Shown: positions 16,431-24,067 of the stretch, piece after piece
How the letters are laid out: each line of letters begins with the position of its first letter
How positions within the stretch are numbered: the first letter of the stretch is position 1
NCBI RefSeq assembly: GCF_907165215.1
Contig: NZ_CAJRAY010000019.1
Location: 1 to 64,000, forward strand
Direction of reading: 5' to 3'
Length of the DNA: 64,000 nt
Origin: Thermobacillus xylanilyticus
GTDB lineage: Bacteria > Bacillota > Bacilli > Paenibacillales > Paenibacillaceae
The notes under the pieces: model-generated
The model's input: only the letters and a program-made list of their open reading frames with translations
What the model was told of the DNA's origin: nothing
Database searches by the model: none
Program-made: the position numbers and the translations under genes

Positions 16431-17600
16431 GTGAAACAATATCTCATCATTTACTTGCTGGCTTTCGGCGGGTTTCTGGTCGGGACGGCCGAAATGATGA
16501 TTGCCGGCATCCTGGACCTGATCGCCGATGACTTCCGTATCGCGGTCGGACTGGCCGGCCAATCGGTCACCGCGTACGCGCTCGTGTTCGCGATCGGCAC
16601 GCCGATTCTGATCGCCGCCTCTTCCCGGATCGAGCGGCGAACGCTGCTGCTCATCGCCTACGCCGTCTTCATCGCGGGCAACATCGCGGCCTTTGCAAGC
16701 TCTTCGTTCGGCTGGTTCATGCTGTCGCGTGCCGTGCTGGCGGCCGGCGCCGGCGTCATCGTCGTCGTCTCGCTCACCGTGGGAGCCCGTCTCGCTCCGC
16801 CGGACAGGCGAGGCAGCGCCATCGGCACCGTCATCATGGGATTCAGCCTTGCCCTCGTGCTCGGCGTCCCGCTCGGCGCCCTGATCGGCGATTTGTCCGG
16901 CTGGCGCACGAACTTCGCCCTGCTGGCGGCGCTCGCTTTCCTGCTGTGGATCGCCCTGTGGAGGCTCATACCTTCGTCCGGAGCCGACGAACCGGTGCCG
17001 CCCGGTCGGCAGCTCTCCTCGCTTCGCGACGCGAAGACGGTAAGCGGGCTGCTCGTCACGCTGTTCTGGATCGCGGGCTATCAGCTCGTGTTCACCTATC
17101 TGTCGCCGCTGCTAAGGACGTCAGCCGGCATCGACACCGCCATGGTCAGTACGGCGCTGCTTGTCTGCGGCCTGTTCTCGGTGGCGGGTTCGCGGCTCGG
17201 CGGATACGGCGCCGATCGTTGGGGAACCGCCCGCACGATCACGTTCAGTCTGCTGACCCACGCCGCCGCCCTGGTCGTGCTGCCGTTCGCCTCCGTATCG
17301 ATCATCGGCGCACTCGCCGTGCTGGCGGTATGGTTCGGCTCGGCCTGGACGACGACGCCGGCCCAGCAATACTATCTCGTCTCGATATCGCCCGGCGCCG
17401 CCGATTTCGTGCTGAGCCTGAACAACTCCATCCTGCAGCTCGGCATTGCGATCGGCGCGGCGGCGGGCGGCCTGATCGCGGAGCTCTCCTCCGTGCGCCA
17501 GCTCGGATGGGCCGGTGCCGCCGCCGAACTCCTCGCGCTGCTGGCCGCGGCGTATTCCTTCTCGCGAATCGCCCGAACCGCCGAAAGCCCGCGTCTGTGA
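16431..17600 (+). CDS. MFS efflux transporter (DHA1 family)
   Basis: A 389-residue, twelve-segment exporter of the same subfamily as the one at 14279, with GTAEMMIAGILDLIADDF in the first helix and SSRIERR in the 2-3 loop. Start is GTG 16431, set by AAGGAGGAG (16414-16422). It follows the ArsR gene and is likely its target. Substrate unknown. The stop codon TGA forms the loop of a perfect 12-bp hairpin (17586-17612). Confidence 0.9.
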   Translation: MKQYLIIYLLAFGGFLVGTAEMMIAGILDLIADDFRIAVGLAGQSVTAYALVFAIGTPILIAASSRIERRTLLLIAYAVFIAGNIAAFASSSFGWFMLSRAVLAAGAGVIVVVSLTVGARLAPPDRRGSAIGTVIMGFSLALVLGVPLGALIGDLSGWRTNFALLAALAFLLWIALWRLIPSSGADEPVPPGRQLSSLRDAKTVSGLLVTLFWIAGYQLVFTYLSPLLRTSAGIDTAMVSTALLVCGLFSVAGSRLGGYGADRWGTARTITFSLLTHAAALVVLPFASVSIIGALAVLAVWFGSAWTTTPAQQYYLVSISPGAADFVLSLNNSILQLGIAIGAAAGGLIAELSSVRQLGWAGAAAELLALLAAAYSFSRIARTAESPRL

Positions 17601-17612
17601 CAGACGCGGGCT
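17586..17612 (+). terminator. Hairpin spanning the MFS stop codon
   Basis: AGCCCGCGTCTG (17586-17597) and CAGACGCGGGCT (17601-17612) are perfect arms; the three-base loop is the stop codon TGA itself. There is no T-run after it, so it may act as an RNA 3' end stabiliser rather than a classic terminator. Confidence 0.55.
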
Positions 17613-17669
17613 CCCTCACCGCTCCCCGAAGGCGGTTACACCTTCATGGAGCGGCTGTCTTGCCGGCTG

Positions 17670-18086
17670 CTATTCGTCCTTCACACCGGCCATCTGTTTC
17701 TTCAACTGATCCAGTTCCATTTCGGCGCGGAAGAGACGGGAAGCCATATATTCATGTTCCTGCTTGTTCTTGCCCAATTCCAGCATAATATCGTCAAGGC
17801 GGCGATCCATGCGCGATTCCATTCGATCGATCCGTTGTTCAAGCTGCCCGAATCGTACGTCGATCTGTTCGAATCGTCTGTCGATCTGTTCGAATCGTCT
17901 GTCGATCTTTTCAAATCGTCTGTCGATCTGCTCAAATCGATCATTCATTTGACTTTTCAGCTGCTCGAACCGCTTCTCATTCGCCTCTTTCTCATCTTCA
18001 AATTGACTCTTCAACAAGCCAACCGTATAAATGAGATCACCTAGCAGCCCTTCGATCCGGTCCAGCCTTGCATCGACGTTGCTCAA
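17670..18086 (-). CDS. Coiled-coil protein with tandem heptad repeats, unknown function
   Basis: About 138 residues, nearly all predicted helix. Residues about 50-80 are consecutive heptads of the type DRRFEQI repeated five or six times, so the protein should form a long rod-like coiled coil. No signal peptide or membrane segment. Start: TTG 18086 has GGTGGTG at good spacing; GTG 18098 is also in frame. A clean promoter lies upstream. Similar DUF-type coiled-coil proteins are common in Paenibacillus and sometimes wrongly matched to tail or chemotaxis proteins; I make no functional claim. Confidence 0.7.
   Translation of the reverse strand: MSNVDARLDRIEGLLGDLIYTVGLLKSQFEDEKEANEKRFEQLKSQMNDRFEQIDRRFEKIDRRFEQIDRRFEQIDVRFGQLEQRIDRMESRMDRRLDDIMLELGKNKQEHEYMASRLFRAEMELDQLKKQMAGVKDE
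17853..17940. repeat. 21-bp tandem repeats inside the coiled-coil gene
   Basis: Four head-to-tail 21-bp units of the form TCGTCTGTCGATCTGTTCGA, with a few substitutions in the last two, encode successive seven-residue heptads. Confidence 0.85.
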
Positions 18087-18118
18087 GAACAACACCACCG
18101 ATACGAATGTGTGTTCTC

Positions 18119-18147
18119 ATATTACCATTTCTGGCGAACAACGTCAA
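18119..18147 (-). promoter_or_regulatory. Promoter of the coiled-coil gene
   Basis: On the minus strand TTGACG (18147-18142), 17 bases, TAATAT (18124-18119), with a predicted start point about 25 bases before TTG 18086. Confidence 0.75.
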
Positions 18148-18174
18148 TCCGGTTGACAATCTGGCAGGCCCCGC

Positions 18175-19347
18175 CTACTCAAACCGCAACGCGTCGATCG
18201 GCTTCAGGTTCGCCGCCTTGTTGGCCGGGTACATGCCGAACACGACGCCGATCAGGATGGAAAATCCCATGGACAGCGCGATCATGTCCGCGGAATGGAC
18301 GACGTCGATCTTGACGAGCGACGATACCGCCCGGCCGGCGGCAAGCCCCAGTCCGACGCCGAGCAGGCCGCCCAGGGCGCTGATCGTCACCGACTCGATC
18401 AGAAATTGCATCAGAATGTCCCGCTTCTTCGCGCCGATCGCCTTGCGGATGCCGATCTCCCGCGTCCGCTCCGTCACCGACACGAGCATGATGTTCATGA
18501 TGCCGATGCCGCCGACGAGCAGCGAGATGCCCGCGATTCCCCCAAGGGCGAGGGAGAGCGTGCCGGAGACGGACGCCGCGGTTTCCAGCATGTCCGCCTG
18601 ATTGAACACGCGGTAGGCGTCGTCGCCATTGCGGAAAATTTTCGCCAGCCTCGCCTCCACTTCCGCCTGAACCGCATCCAGCGCATCCATCGACTCCGCC
18701 TGGATGTAGACGCTCCGCACGCCTTTGCTCCGGAACATCCGCTCCGCCGTTGTGAGCGGGATAACGGCCAGTTCGTCATTTGACCCAAGCGCGGAGCTCC
18801 CTTTCTCCGCGAGCAGCCCGACGACCTTGTACCGCACCCCGTTGATCCGCACATATTCGCCCACGGGATTTTCGGAACCGAACAGTTCCTCGGCCGTCGC
18901 CGACCCCAGAACCGCGACCTTCTGATGGAAGTCCAGATCGATCTGCGTGATGAACCGCCCCGCGGCGAGCTCGTAACCGCGCAGGGGAAAATAATCCGCG
19001 TTCGTGCCGATCACGTTCACGCCGGCACCGGCCGTCCCGTATTTCAGCGTCGCGTTGTTGCTGTTATACGGCGCCGCGTATTCCACGCCTTCGATCCCGG
19101 CGAATTGCACCGCCTCTTCGTAAGCCAGCGTCGAGGTGACACCCCGGCCGAGAATATTGACCGTCAGCAGATTCGTGCCGAGACTCTGCACCTGCTCCTC
19201 GATCTGCTTGCTGGTGCCCTGACCGATCCCGACCAGGGCGATGACGGAGCCGACGCCGATGATGACGCCGAGCATGGTGAGGATCGAGCGCAGCTTGTTG
19301 CTCCGGATGCTCTTGAACGCCATCTTCAGTCCCTGGGCGAAATGCAT
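18175..19347 (-). CDS. MacB-like ABC transporter permease
   Basis: A 390-residue MacB/FtsX-type permease: a first membrane helix with SIRSNKLRSILTMLGVIIGVG, an extracytoplasmic MacB core domain of about 210 residues, and three C-terminal helices containing VTERTREIGIRKAIGAKKRDI. ATG 19347 lies within the end of the ATPase gene (22-base overlap). With the ATPase and the HlyD-like adaptor it forms a three-gene export operon, probably for peptides, antibiotics or envelope molecules. In Gram-positives such sets often answer to a two-component system, and a response-regulator-type site lies upstream. Confidence 0.92.
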   Translation of the reverse strand: MHFAQGLKMAFKSIRSNKLRSILTMLGVIIGVGSVIALVGIGQGTSKQIEEQVQSLGTNLLTVNILGRGVTSTLAYEEAVQFAGIEGVEYAAPYNSNNATLKYGTAGAGVNVIGTNADYFPLRGYELAAGRFITQIDLDFHQKVAVLGSATAEELFGSENPVGEYVRINGVRYKVVGLLAEKGSSALGSNDELAVIPLTTAERMFRSKGVRSVYIQAESMDALDAVQAEVEARLAKIFRNGDDAYRVFNQADMLETAASVSGTLSLALGGIAGISLLVGGIGIMNIMLVSVTERTREIGIRKAIGAKKRDILMQFLIESVTISALGGLLGVGLGLAAGRAVSSLVKIDVVHSADMIALSMGFSILIGVVFGMYPANKAANLKPIDALRFE

Positions 19348-20048
19348 GCCGCACCGCCCCCTTCGTCCAGCACGCCGTCGGCAATCCGCACGATGCGCTT
19401 CGCCTGATCGGCAACGTCCATATTGTGGGTGATGAGAATGATGGTGTGCCCTTCCCGGTTCAGCTCCAGCATCAGCTCCATCACTTCGCCGCTCGTCTTC
19501 GAATCGAGTGCGCCCGTCGGCTCGTCGCCGAGCAGAACGGGCGGACTGCCGGCGAGCGCCCGGGCGATCGCCACGCGCTGCTGCTGGCCTCCCGACAGCT
19601 CGGCCGGACGGTGCCGCGTCCGGTCCGCCAGCCCGACCTTGCGCAGCGCCTCCATCGCCCGCTCTCGCCGCTCGGCGCCCTTCATGCCTCTGTAAATCAA
19701 GGGCAGCTCCACATTTTCGAGCGCGGTGAGCTTCGGCAGCAGATTGAAGTTCTGAAAAATAAACCCGATCTTCCGGTTGCGGATTTCCGCCAGCCGGTTC
19801 TCCGGCAGACGGCTCACTTCCTCCCCTTCCAGCCAATACTTACCCGAGGTGGGGGTGTCCAGACAGCCCAGGATGTTCATGAGCGTCGACTTGCCGGAAC
19901 CCGAAGGCCCGATGATGGCGACGAATTCGCCGTAACCGACCGTCAGCGACACCCCGTTCAACGCCTTCAGCACTTCGCCGCCCATCGCGTACTCCTTGCT
20001 GACCTGTTCCACCCGGACCAGCGGACGCTCCGTCTTCCCGTCCATCAT
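19326..20048 (-). CDS. MacB/LolD-type ABC transporter ATPase
   Basis: A 240-residue ATPase. Walker A GPSGSGKST, signature LSGGQQQR, Walker B PVLLGDEPTGALD and the H-loop ITHN are all intact. The GLADRTRHRPAELSGG and FQNFNLLPKLTALENVELPL stretches are typical of the MacB/LolD class (quoted by motif). ATG 20048 overlaps the adaptor stop (ATGA), and a second ATG follows directly at 20045. Drives the permease encoded next. Confidence 0.93.
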   Translation of the reverse strand: MMDGKTERPLVRVEQVSKEYAMGGEVLKALNGVSLTVGYGEFVAIIGPSGSGKSTLMNILGCLDTPTSGKYWLEGEEVSRLPENRLAEIRNRKIGFIFQNFNLLPKLTALENVELPLIYRGMKGAERRERAMEALRKVGLADRTRHRPAELSGGQQQRVAIARALAGSPPVLLGDEPTGALDSKTSGEVMELMLELNREGHTIILITHNMDVADQAKRIVRIADGVLDEGGGAACISPRD

Positions 20049-21310
20049 GGCCCGCCTCCGGGGGCGGCGCCGCCGAATCCGCCGCCTCGCGTCATCGGAT
20101 CTCTTCCGGCCGGAAATCCGCCTTCGGGGAGTCCCGCGCCGCCCCGGAAACCGCCGATCCGCACGGCCGGGGCTTCCTGCTGCTCCGGAACGGACGACGC
20201 CATCGGAATGATGACCGTATCCCCTTCCGCCAGGCCGGATACGATCTCGATGAAATCTTCATTATGTTCGCCGACCTCGACGCTCACCCGTTTCATGGCC
20301 GTCTGCAGCCTCGCCGCCTGCCTGTTCCGCGCGCCGCCGGCTGCCGGCGCTTCATCCTCCCGCGAAGCGTTCTCCTCTTCGCCGGGCACGAGGACAAAAT
20401 ATCGCCCGCCCACGGACTGCACCGCCTCGATCGGCACGTAGAGCGCATCCTGCTTCTCCATGGTCAGGATCGTCGCTTCGGCGCTCATGCCCGCCTTCAG
20501 CCCGTCCGCTTCCGTCAGCAGCACCGTCACATCGAACGTTGCCACACCGTTGCTGGACGAGCCCTCATCCGCGATCTGCGCCACGGTGCCTTCGAACACC
20601 CGGTCCGGCAGCGCGTCGGCCCGCACTTCCGCCCGCTGTCCGACCTCCACCTTCGCGATATCCAGCTCGTCAACGCTGATCACAAGCTTCATCCCGCTGT
20701 AATTGACGACCTCGCCGAGTTCCGCGTTCTCGCGGATGCGATCGCCCGCCTCCACATCGAAGCCGGTCAATTTGCCGTCAATCGGGGCCGTGATCGGATC
20801 GGGGCCCGCATCCTGCGTCTTGAGATCCGCAATCTCCTGTTCCAGCTGCCGGATGTCCAGCTCCTTCGCGCGAATGTTGAGCATGATCGAATCCGTATTC
20901 TCGTCCGCCCGCATCGCGTTCTTGTATTGGAGCTGAAGCGACTCCAGATCCAGCTTCGCTTTCTCCAGACTGATCCGCTTGCTCTCGATCTGCCGTTCGG
21001 CATCGTCGTCTTCCCGCTCGAAGGTGATGAGCACATCGCCCTTCTTGACCGGATCCCCGTCCTTGACATGCACTTCGGCGACGGTGCCCGCAGACGCCGC
21101 CGCAACGGTTTTCCGCTCCACCGGTTCGATGCTTCCGGTTCCCGATACGGAAGCCGTCAGCGTGCCTCTCTGGACGGCGGCCATCGTCTGCGCCGCCAAT
21201 CCGCGGACCGGTTCTTCCCGCTGCTGCAGCCACAGCCATCTTCCCGCCGCAATGACCGCAACGAGCGCCGCCCCGACGGCGATGTACCGCCATTTTCGCT
21301 TCACCGGCAA
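20045..21310 (-). CDS. HlyD/MacA-like periplasmic-adaptor-type protein
   Basis: About 421 residues. One N-terminal membrane anchor (residues about 8-26), then a lipoyl-like half (TVAEVHVKDGDPVKKGDVL), an alpha-helical hairpin (residues about 100-165), the second lipoyl half (ITAPIDGKLTGFDVEAGD), and beta-barrel domains. The C-terminal 40 residues are Gly/Pro-rich and low in complexity. Start: TTG 21310 has AAAGGA six bases before it; GTG 21304 and an open frame to 21343 are alternatives. It probably links the ABC permease to substrate outside the membrane. It heads the operon. Confidence 0.9.
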   Translation of the reverse strand: MPVKRKWRYIAVGAALVAVIAAGRWLWLQQREEPVRGLAAQTMAAVQRGTLTASVSGTGSIEPVERKTVAAASAGTVAEVHVKDGDPVKKGDVLITFEREDDDAERQIESKRISLEKAKLDLESLQLQYKNAMRADENTDSIMLNIRAKELDIRQLEQEIADLKTQDAGPDPITAPIDGKLTGFDVEAGDRIRENAELGEVVNYSGMKLVISVDELDIAKVEVGQRAEVRADALPDRVFEGTVAQIADEGSSSNGVATFDVTVLLTEADGLKAGMSAEATILTMEKQDALYVPIEAVQSVGGRYFVLVPGEEENASREDEAPAAGGARNRQAARLQTAMKRVSVEVGEHNEDFIEIVSGLAEGDTVIIPMASSVPEQQEAPAVRIGGFRGGAGLPEGGFPAGRDPMTRGGGFGGAAPGGGP

Positions 21311-21345
21311 TGCCCATCCTTTCCATCCAGGTGTTACCGGCACAA

Positions 21346-21399
21346 ATTATGAAAGACAACCCTGAATGGAAGCTGAAGGAAAGCTTAAGATGAGCTGAA
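21346..21399 (-). promoter_or_regulatory. Response-regulator direct-repeat site and -10 of the MacAB-like operon
   Basis: On the minus strand four hexamers, TTCAGC, TTAAGC, TTCAGC and TTCAGG (21399-21361), each separated by 5 bases, give an exact 11-bp period. A CATAAT -10 lies at 21351-21346, nine bases beyond the last repeat, with no -35. This is the layout of an OmpR/PhoB-type activator site. Confidence 0.7.
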
Positions 21400-21410
21400 A
21401 ATGGACGGCA

Positions 21411-22043
21411 TTACCACACGGTGACGCTCGCCTGTCCCGCGGCGCTGCCCCCTTCGACGGCCAGAATCTGGTGCAACCAGTTGTTCCCCAAGGGCATGCC
21501 GGCGTCTTCCCACGCCTTCACATGCGCTTCGAGCGTAACCGTGGATCTCGAACCGATCGGCCGCTTCGTCTGGCGAACGCTCCAGTTTTGCTGGAACGTC
21601 TGCGTGCCTTCGGGAGACGGCGCATTGAACCGCAAAGCGTGATACAGATCGTACCAGGCCCCGTCGATGTAGACGGATCCCCGGTAATCGGCAGTGACGG
21701 GCCGCCAATTCCCCCAGTTTTCGACGACGCGGTATTCGACGAGCGGATTTCTCATCCACCCGTACACCAACAGAAATGCGCTGCCGTCCGTCTGAAAATC
21801 GCTTGCAGTATAATGGATGACCCGGCCCGGCGATCCAATCTGCCAGCCTTTGCCCGCGATGAACAGCGCGTTCCCGCTCCAGTCGACGGAATATTGGCCG
21901 TCCGGTCCGTTCACGGCGTTTACGTTTCCGTTGCCGTTCGTCCAGAAATACCAGTTCAGGTCCGCGCTTGCGTTCACGGCGAACAGTCCGTACAGCAGCG
22001 CAACGGCGGCCAGCGCCGCCGCCATCCGTTTCCTCCATCTCAT
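21411..22043 (-). CDS. Divergent GH11 xylanase paralogue
   Basis: A 210-residue secreted protein with a signal peptide (residues 1-27) and a complete GH11 jelly-roll. Nucleophile Glu103 (NPLVEYRVVENWG) and acid/base Glu197 (AVEGG) are kept, as is the RPIGSRSTVT region. Two positions differ from the canonical neighbour: the residue equivalent to Asn35 of the Bacillus circulans enzyme is Leu60, and the Tyr80 equivalent is Arg105. Activity or pH preference may therefore be changed. Start ATG 22043 with AAAGGAGG. It follows the FGE-like lipoprotein gene by 27 bases and is probably co-transcribed with it. Confidence 0.88.
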   Translation of the reverse strand: MRWRKRMAAALAAVALLYGLFAVNASADLNWYFWTNGNGNVNAVNGPDGQYSVDWSGNALFIAGKGWQIGSPGRVIHYTASDFQTDGSAFLLVYGWMRNPLVEYRVVENWGNWRPVTADYRGSVYIDGAWYDLYHALRFNAPSPEGTQTFQQNWSVRQTKRPIGSRSTVTLEAHVKAWEDAGMPLGNNWLHQILAVEGGSAAGQASVTVW

Positions 22044-22070
22044 CGCGTCTGTCCTCCTTTCAAATCTGAA

Positions 22071-22961
22071 TCAGGCATTGCGCGCGACGCGAAAACCCTG
22101 GTCTGGACCGACGCCGCTCGCGTCGAACATGCCCCGGAACTTGATCTCGAGGGTGTGGACGTCGCCGAGCCATCCGCCGCCGCGCACGACGCGGAACATG
22201 CCCGATTCCACCATCTGATCCTCATACCAGTCCCAGCACCATTCCCTGACGTTGCCCGACATGTCGTACAGCCCCAGTTCGTTCGCCTTCTTGCGTCCGA
22301 CGGGCCGGGTGCGGTTCTCGTTGTTCTCGATGGACTGCCAGCTCCAGCCGCCTTTCAAATACCGGTTTCCGGCGTTGCGCCAGTTCCACGACACGTCGTC
22401 CGGCTTGTTGCCGCCGCTGTACTTGTAGCCCTTGCTTTTTTGACCGCCGCTCGCGGCGTATTCCCATTCCAGTTCCGTCGGCAGCCGGTAGCCGTTCGCC
22501 CCTTCGTTGATCGTGACGATCCATTTCAAGGGGTCGATCTCGCTCTTGTTGTCCGGGTCCGCCTGACTTTTGTCGATGTTGTAATACGGCTCGAGCCCCT
22601 CCATCAGGCTCCTGCGGTTGCAGTACTCGATGGCCTCGTACCAGCTGACCGAATCGACCGGGAGATTGTCGCCCCTGAATTTGGACGGATTGCTTCCCAT
22701 CACGGCCGTCCATTCCTTCTGCGTGACTTCATATTTGCCGATATAGAAATCCTGAACGGCGACCTCCCCGCCGGAGTAATTGGAACGCTTGTGCTTAAAT
22801 GTCCCCCCTTCAACCAAAACCATCTGATCCGACAAAAGCTTCCCGCCCGTCCGATCCGTCTGTTCCGCCCCGCTCACCTGCACGCTCGAACATCCGCCGA
22901 CCGCAACAGCCGCAGCCACCAGGACAAAAACCGCGCAGACCAACGTCTTCTTTTTGCTCAC
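22071..22961 (-). CDS. Lipoprotein with formylglycine-generating-enzyme (SUMF1-like) domain
   Basis: A 296-residue lipoprotein: signal peptide with lipobox VGGC (Cys about 24), then an FGE-sulfatase fold with the usual landmarks KYEVTQKEWTAVMG, LPVDSVSWYEAIEYCN, YRLPTELEWEYAASGG, DMSGNVREWCWDW and a final GFRVARNA. Start is GTG 22961, set by AAAGGGGGCC. Many members of this family are binding or structural proteins rather than true formylglycine enzymes, and no sulfatase gene is present nearby. It lies between the two GH11 genes and may bind sugar or assist the xylanase. Confidence 0.85.
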   Translation of the reverse strand: MSKKKTLVCAVFVLVAAAVAVGGCSSVQVSGAEQTDRTGGKLLSDQMVLVEGGTFKHKRSNYSGGEVAVQDFYIGKYEVTQKEWTAVMGSNPSKFRGDNLPVDSVSWYEAIEYCNRRSLMEGLEPYYNIDKSQADPDNKSEIDPLKWIVTINEGANGYRLPTELEWEYAASGGQKSKGYKYSGGNKPDDVSWNWRNAGNRYLKGGWSWQSIENNENRTRPVGRKKANELGLYDMSGNVREWCWDWYEDQMVESGMFRVVRGGGWLGDVHTLEIKFRGMFDASGVGPDQGFRVARNA

Positions 22962-22991
22962 GATACGGCCCCCTTTGCTTGAACAGATGCT

Positions 22992-23026
22992 GCCAAAAAG
23001 AGAAGGCCGCCGGCTGGACAGCCGGC
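22992..23026 (-). terminator. Terminator of the GH11 xylanase gene
   Basis: On the minus strand GCCGGCT (23026-23020) and AGCCGGC (23015-23009) form a stem followed by a T-rich run ending in TTTTTGG (22998-22992). Confidence 0.7.
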
Positions 23027-23038
23027 CGGCCCGTCTCA

Positions 23039-23671
23039 TTACCAAACCGTGACGTTGGAGTATCCGCTGCTGTAATAGCCTTCGGTTGCGAGCACCTGGT
23101 AAGACCAGCTGCTGCCCATCGGCATGCCGGCAGCGCCCCATGCGTTCACGTGGTTCTCGAACGTGATGGAGACGTTGCTGCCCGTCGGGCGTTTCTGCTG
23201 ACGAACGCTCCAGTATTGTTGGAACGTCTGCGTGCCGTCGATGGACGGTGCGTTGTAGCGCCAGCTGTGATAGAGGTCATACCATGCGCCGTCGCTGTAC
23301 ACGCTGCCCCGGTAGTCGCCGGTCGGGCGGTAGCTGCCCCAGCTGTCGACGACGTAGTATTCGATGAGCGGGTTGCGCGTCCAGCCGTACAGCGTCAGAT
23401 ACGCGTTGCCGTTCGGCTGCCATGCGCCGGCGTTGTAGTTGACAACCCGGTTGTGCGCACCGTATTGCCAGCCCTTGCCGATGACGAAGTTGCCGCTGTT
23501 GCTCCAGCTTACGCTGTAGTTGCCGCCTTGTCCGTTCGTCGCGTTCACATACCCGATGCCGTCCGTCCAATATTGCCAGTACGTGTTCGCGCTGGCGCCA
23601 TTTACGGCGAACAATGCGGATACCATCGCCACGGCCACCAGCACCGCCATCAGTTTCTTTTTCTTGAACAT
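23039..23671 (-). CDS. xynA: Endo-1,4-beta-xylanase, GH11
   Basis: A 210-residue secreted enzyme that cuts the beta-1,4-xylan backbone. Signal peptide residues 1-28, then one GH11 domain: [18 protein letters not shown], nucleophile Glu104 in [13 protein letters not shown], the [13 protein letters not shown] thumb, and acid/base Glu197 in [10 protein letters not shown]. Asn61 corresponds to the Asn next to the acid/base found in neutral-pH xylanases. Length and sequence are close to the small Bacillus xylanases. Start ATG 23671 with GGAGGG in front. Its long leader contains a promoter overlapped by a catabolite-response-like site and a small open frame. Confidence 0.96.
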   Translation of the reverse strand: MFKKKKLMAVLVAVAMVSALFAVNGASANTYWQYWTDGIGYVNATNGQGGNYSVSWSNSGNFVIGKGWQYGAHNRVVNYNAGAWQPNGNAYLTLYGWTRNPLIEYYVVDSWGSYRPTGDYRGSVYSDGAWYDLYHSWRYNAPSIDGTQTFQQYWSVRQQKRPTGSNVSITFENHVNAWGAAGMPMGSSWSYQVLATEGYYSSGYSNVTVW

Positions 23672-23732
23672 TACTTTTCCCTCCTGTCAAAATGTGATTT
23701 TGATATGATAGCGCTTCCCAACCGACCAACAA

Positions 23733-23759
23733 TCAACCGGTGTCAAATGCCGTATGCAT
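23733..23759 (-). CDS. Possible 8-codon leader peptide upstream of xynA
   Basis: An unusually strong ribosome site, AAAGGAGGTG (23777-23768), stands 8 bases before ATG 23759, which opens a frame MHTAFDTG ending at TGA 23735-23733. It lies in the xynA leader, about 60 bases before the xynA start. It may be a regulatory upstream frame or a decayed gene start; no protein family can be assigned to eight residues. Confidence 0.4.
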   Translation of the reverse strand: MHTAFDTG

Positions 23760-23785
23760 TTTACATACACCTCCTTTGCAGGTAA

Positions 23786-23814
23786 ATTATAGGATGTAAG
23801 CGCATTCTGTTCAA
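23786..23814 (-). promoter_or_regulatory. xynA promoter with embedded catabolite-response-like site
   Basis: On the minus strand TTGAAC (23814-23809), 17 bases, TATAAT (23791-23786). The spacer holds AATGCGCTTACA, the reverse of TGTAAGCGCATT, a cre-like CcpA site. A second cre-like element, TGATAGCGCTTCCC, lies in the leader at 23706-23719 (plus orientation). Confidence 0.75.
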
Positions 23815-23956
23815 TGTGAGAAATTAAAGGATTCCCCCCCACAGATTTAATCGATTTCATTCCGGGCGGAAAATGGAACCATCCGGCTCCGGACCGCGTC
23901 CGGATGAGGCTGTTCTTCCCGGAGATATTTCGACATGACTTGTAATATTAATATAA

Positions 23957-24003
23957 TTGACATTATATCAATATATGTACTAAAATGTTTGTAAGCGCTG
24001 TCT
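23957..24003 (+). promoter_or_regulatory. Promoter, candidate operator and cre of the first GH76 gene
   Basis: TTGACA (23957-23962), 18 bases, TAAAAT (23981-23986), then the catabolite-response element TGTAAGCGCTGTCT (23990-24003). TTGACATTATATCAA (23957-23971) overlaps the -35 and resembles the palindrome in front of the GntR/LacI-type regulator gene, so it may be its operator. Confidence 0.7.
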
Positions 24004-24067
24004 ATTGGCGGTTGGATCACTGCATGACCCACCATAACGGCAGAAATACCGAGGGGAGATCGAAACC

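Noticed and set aside
14615-16450. 611-codon minus-strand frame
   Set aside because: It spans three genes (MFS, Rrf2, ArsR) with clear products on the other strand.
23706-23719. TGATAGCGCTTCCC as a full catabolite-response element
   Set aside because: Two of the conserved positions differ from consensus, so I list it only as cre-like beside the better site in the promoter spacer.
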